This document shows positions 5,555-6,883 of a stretch of DNA of 6,883 nt, piece by piece. Source of the stretch: an uncultured Eggerthella sp. (GTDB lineage: Bacteria > Actinomycetota > Coriobacteriia > Coriobacteriales > Eggerthellaceae); the NCBI GenBank assembly GCA_900548955.1, contig URMQ01000084.1, positions 1 to 6,883 on the forward strand. Direction: 5' to 3'. Position numbers and translations under genes: made by a program. The notes below the pieces were generated by a model. That model worked only from the letters and a program-made list of their open reading frames with translations. It ran no database searches and was not told where the DNA came from. Position 1 is the first letter of the stretch, and every line of letters begins with the position of its first letter.

Positions 5555-6856
5555 TTAGCGCAATGAATGGATTCCATAACTTGGTTCAAGTACTGCATCG
5601 GGCACCGGTTTTCCGTCATACACAAGCACAGCACCTTCAGAAACCATTCGCTCAACATCTTGAGCACTATATCCATATTCAAGAGCAACTTCTTTTGTGT
5701 CATAACCAATAGGCTTTGAGCGCCGCAGCACTGGATCCCCAATACTCTTTAAACGATATGGTGTCGTAGTAATGGTGTAGCTGCTATCCTCCCCATAACC
5801 TTGACCATCATCATATTTAACGCGACGAAGCTGATCATTAGCGAATGCTTCTTCATCGTGCAGAACATCTTTAACTGATTGAATCTTTTCAAACGGAATA
5901 TCATTTTCGCGGAAACGCTTTTCCAGCTCCGCATAGGGCCATTTCATGCATGCTTTATGTATAGCTGCAGTTACTTCAACATAATTTCCGTTCTGGGCAA
6001 GAGTTTCGAGGCTGTTATACTCTGGATCCGACCAATACTTTGAATCCATTTCCAAAGTTTCAAATACCAACTTGCAGTAACGATTGTAATGCCCGAAACA
6101 CATTAAGAACCAAATACCATCTGCTGATACATATGAATTGTTCGTCGGGCACTTTGCCATCATCCTATCCTTTGGATAATCACATCCTTGTTGCTGCGCA
6201 ACCAAAGCAGCAGTCATGCCCCAAGTTCCCACGTGATACAAACTTGTAGTAACCTTGTCGCCTTCTCCAGTCTTTAGGGCATTTGCGTAAGCTGCAAGTA
6301 CCCCTACAGCCAAAGCATTGGATGCATTCCAATCACCAAAAGCGATAGGAGAATTTCCGGGTTCAAAATGTTCGTTTGCCTGTGGAATTGCATGCACGAA
6401 ACCAGATCGCGCAGCGAAACTCGTTGCGTCAAACCCCTTTGCATCTTTCATAGGGCCATACTCCCCATAGCCCCTCATTTGACCAAAAACTAACCGAGGG
6501 AATTTCTCATGAAGAGTCTCATAATCAAGTCCAAGATGCTCAAGTGCTTTATCTCGATAAGACGTTAGCAAAATGTCTGCCTTTTCCAACATCTTCATCA
6601 TAAAAGCGTGGCCATCTTCCGTTTTAAGGTTTATTGATACCCAACGTTTATTAAATGAAGTGCAGTCCATAGCTACGTCGTCAAACTCAGTACGGAATTT
6701 CATTCCCCAAGCCATTCCCTGAGTTCGCATTTCGTCACCGCCGAACGGCTCAACCTTTATAACCTCTGCACCTAAATCACCCATTATGCGAGCGCATGCT
6801 GGTCCTGCAACATATGCAGTAAGGTCGATTACGGTCGTTTTTTGCAAACCTCCCAT
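5555..6856 (-). CDS. Class III (CaiB/BaiF, FldA/HadA-like) CoA-transferase
   Basis: The protein has 433 residues and is complete. Family III CoA-transferases move CoA between carboxylic acids through an aspartyl-CoA anhydride intermediate and act as interlocked dimers in the cytoplasm. The sequence follows the family from end to end. The N-terminal block is VIDLTAYVAGPACARIMGDLGAEVIKVE in pattern (9-36), followed by N69-K70-R71, ILLTSYRDKALEHLGLDYE (95-113), GQMRGYGEYGP (125-135) and GFDATSF (141-147). D175 in AFGDWNAS is the expected catalytic aspartate. The closest remembered relatives are FldA (cinnamoyl-CoA:phenyllactate CoA-transferase) and HadA of clostridia. Their partner 2-hydroxyacyl-CoA dehydratase genes are not in the window. 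The C-terminus runs about 18 residues beyond where FldA ends. GAAAGGGG six bases before ATG supports the start. It is the first gene of the visible operon, followed by aroE after 76 bases. The true acid substrate is unknown; one linked to quinate or shikimate is an inference. Confidence 0.9.
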   Translation of the reverse strand: MGGLQKTTVIDLTAYVAGPACARIMGDLGAEVIKVEPFGGDEMRTQGMAWGMKFRTEFDDVAMDCTSFNKRWVSINLKTEDGHAFMMKMLEKADILLTSYRDKALEHLGLDYETLHEKFPRLVFGQMRGYGEYGPMKDAKGFDATSFAARSGFVHAIPQANEHFEPGNSPIAFGDWNASNALAVGVLAAYANALKTGEGDKVTTSLYHVGTWGMTAALVAQQQGCDYPKDRMMAKCPTNNSYVSADGIWFLMCFGHYNRYCKLVFETLEMDSKYWSDPEYNSLETLAQNGNYVEVTAAIHKACMKWPYAELEKRFRENDIPFEKIQSVKDVLHDEEAFANDQLRRVKYDDGQGYGEDSSYTITTTPYRLKSIGDPVLRRSKPIGYDTKEVALEYGYSAQDVERMVSEGAVLVYDGKPVPDAVLEPSYGIHSLR

Positions 6857-6862
6857 TTTGAT

Positions 6863-6870
6863 CCCCTTTC
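6863..6870 (-). promoter_or_regulatory. Ribosome binding site (GAAAGGGG) of the CoA-transferase
   Basis: GAAAGGGG lies six bases before ATG (6856-6854) on the minus strand. Only 27 bases precede the gene inside the window, so whether it is the first gene of its operon cannot be told. Confidence 0.65.
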
Positions 6871-6883
6871 TTTTAATTACTCC

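Noticed and set aside
5491..5742. Minus-strand 83-codon open frame overlapping the CoA-transferase end and reaching the aroE gap
   Set aside because: It lies in another frame of a gene with strong family similarity to its own stop at 5555, and its translation shows no similarity or sensible composition. It does not look like a frameshifted CoA-transferase tail.
1..6883. CRISPR arrays, tRNA or rRNA genes, insertion sequences, att sites or phage genes
   Set aside because: No regularly spaced repeats, cloverleaf-like or rRNA sequence, transposase, integrase or long terminal inverted repeats were seen on either strand.

Overview
The window carries the last codons of one plus-strand gene, one complete plus-strand gene for a small membrane protein, and a block of five complete minus-strand genes. 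The base composition is AT-leaning. Shine-Dalgarno sites are strong (AAGGAGGG, GAGGAGGGG and similar), and the CoA-transferase resembles FldA/HadA enzymes of amino-acid-fermenting anaerobes. Together these suggest an obligately anaerobic, probably gut- or rumen-associated Gram-positive-type bacterium (Firmicutes or a low-GC Coriobacteriia). No rRNA or other marker fixes the taxon, so this is inference.

Layout from left to right. Positions 3-92 (+) hold the C-terminus of a probable GH53 endo-galactanase. Positions 93-246 are an AT-rich gap with short inverted repeats. Positions 247-747 (+) encode an unrecognised four-helix membrane protein that starts at TTG. A 16-bp perfect inverted repeat at 725-764 serves as a two-way terminator between converging genes. 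On the minus strand, in transcription order, come a class III CoA-transferase (6856-5555), a shikimate/quinate dehydrogenase of the AroE/YdiB family (5478-4618), a Gfo/Idh/MocA oxidoreductase (4557-3514), a terminator-like hairpin (3456-3486), a repeat-rich control region, an MFS metabolite:H+ symporter (3230-1758) and a SAM-dependent methyltransferase of the LCM/COG3315 type (1713-784).

The three enzymes form one likely operon, which may continue past the right edge. The transporter and methyltransferase form a second unit. The best joint reading is a catabolic module for a plant-derived carboxylated ring compound such as quinate or shikimate: the MFS protein brings it in, AroE/YdiB and Gfo/Idh oxidise or reduce ring hydroxyls, and the CoA-transferase makes or exchanges the CoA thioester. 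This is inferred from family membership and gene order, and no substrate can be read from the sequence. A shikimate dehydrogenase beside an FldA/HadA-like CoA-transferase does not fit simple aromatic amino acid biosynthesis and is the most interesting point here.

For four genes the ribosome binding site places the start 6-54 bases inside the longest open frame. The corrected starts are used below.
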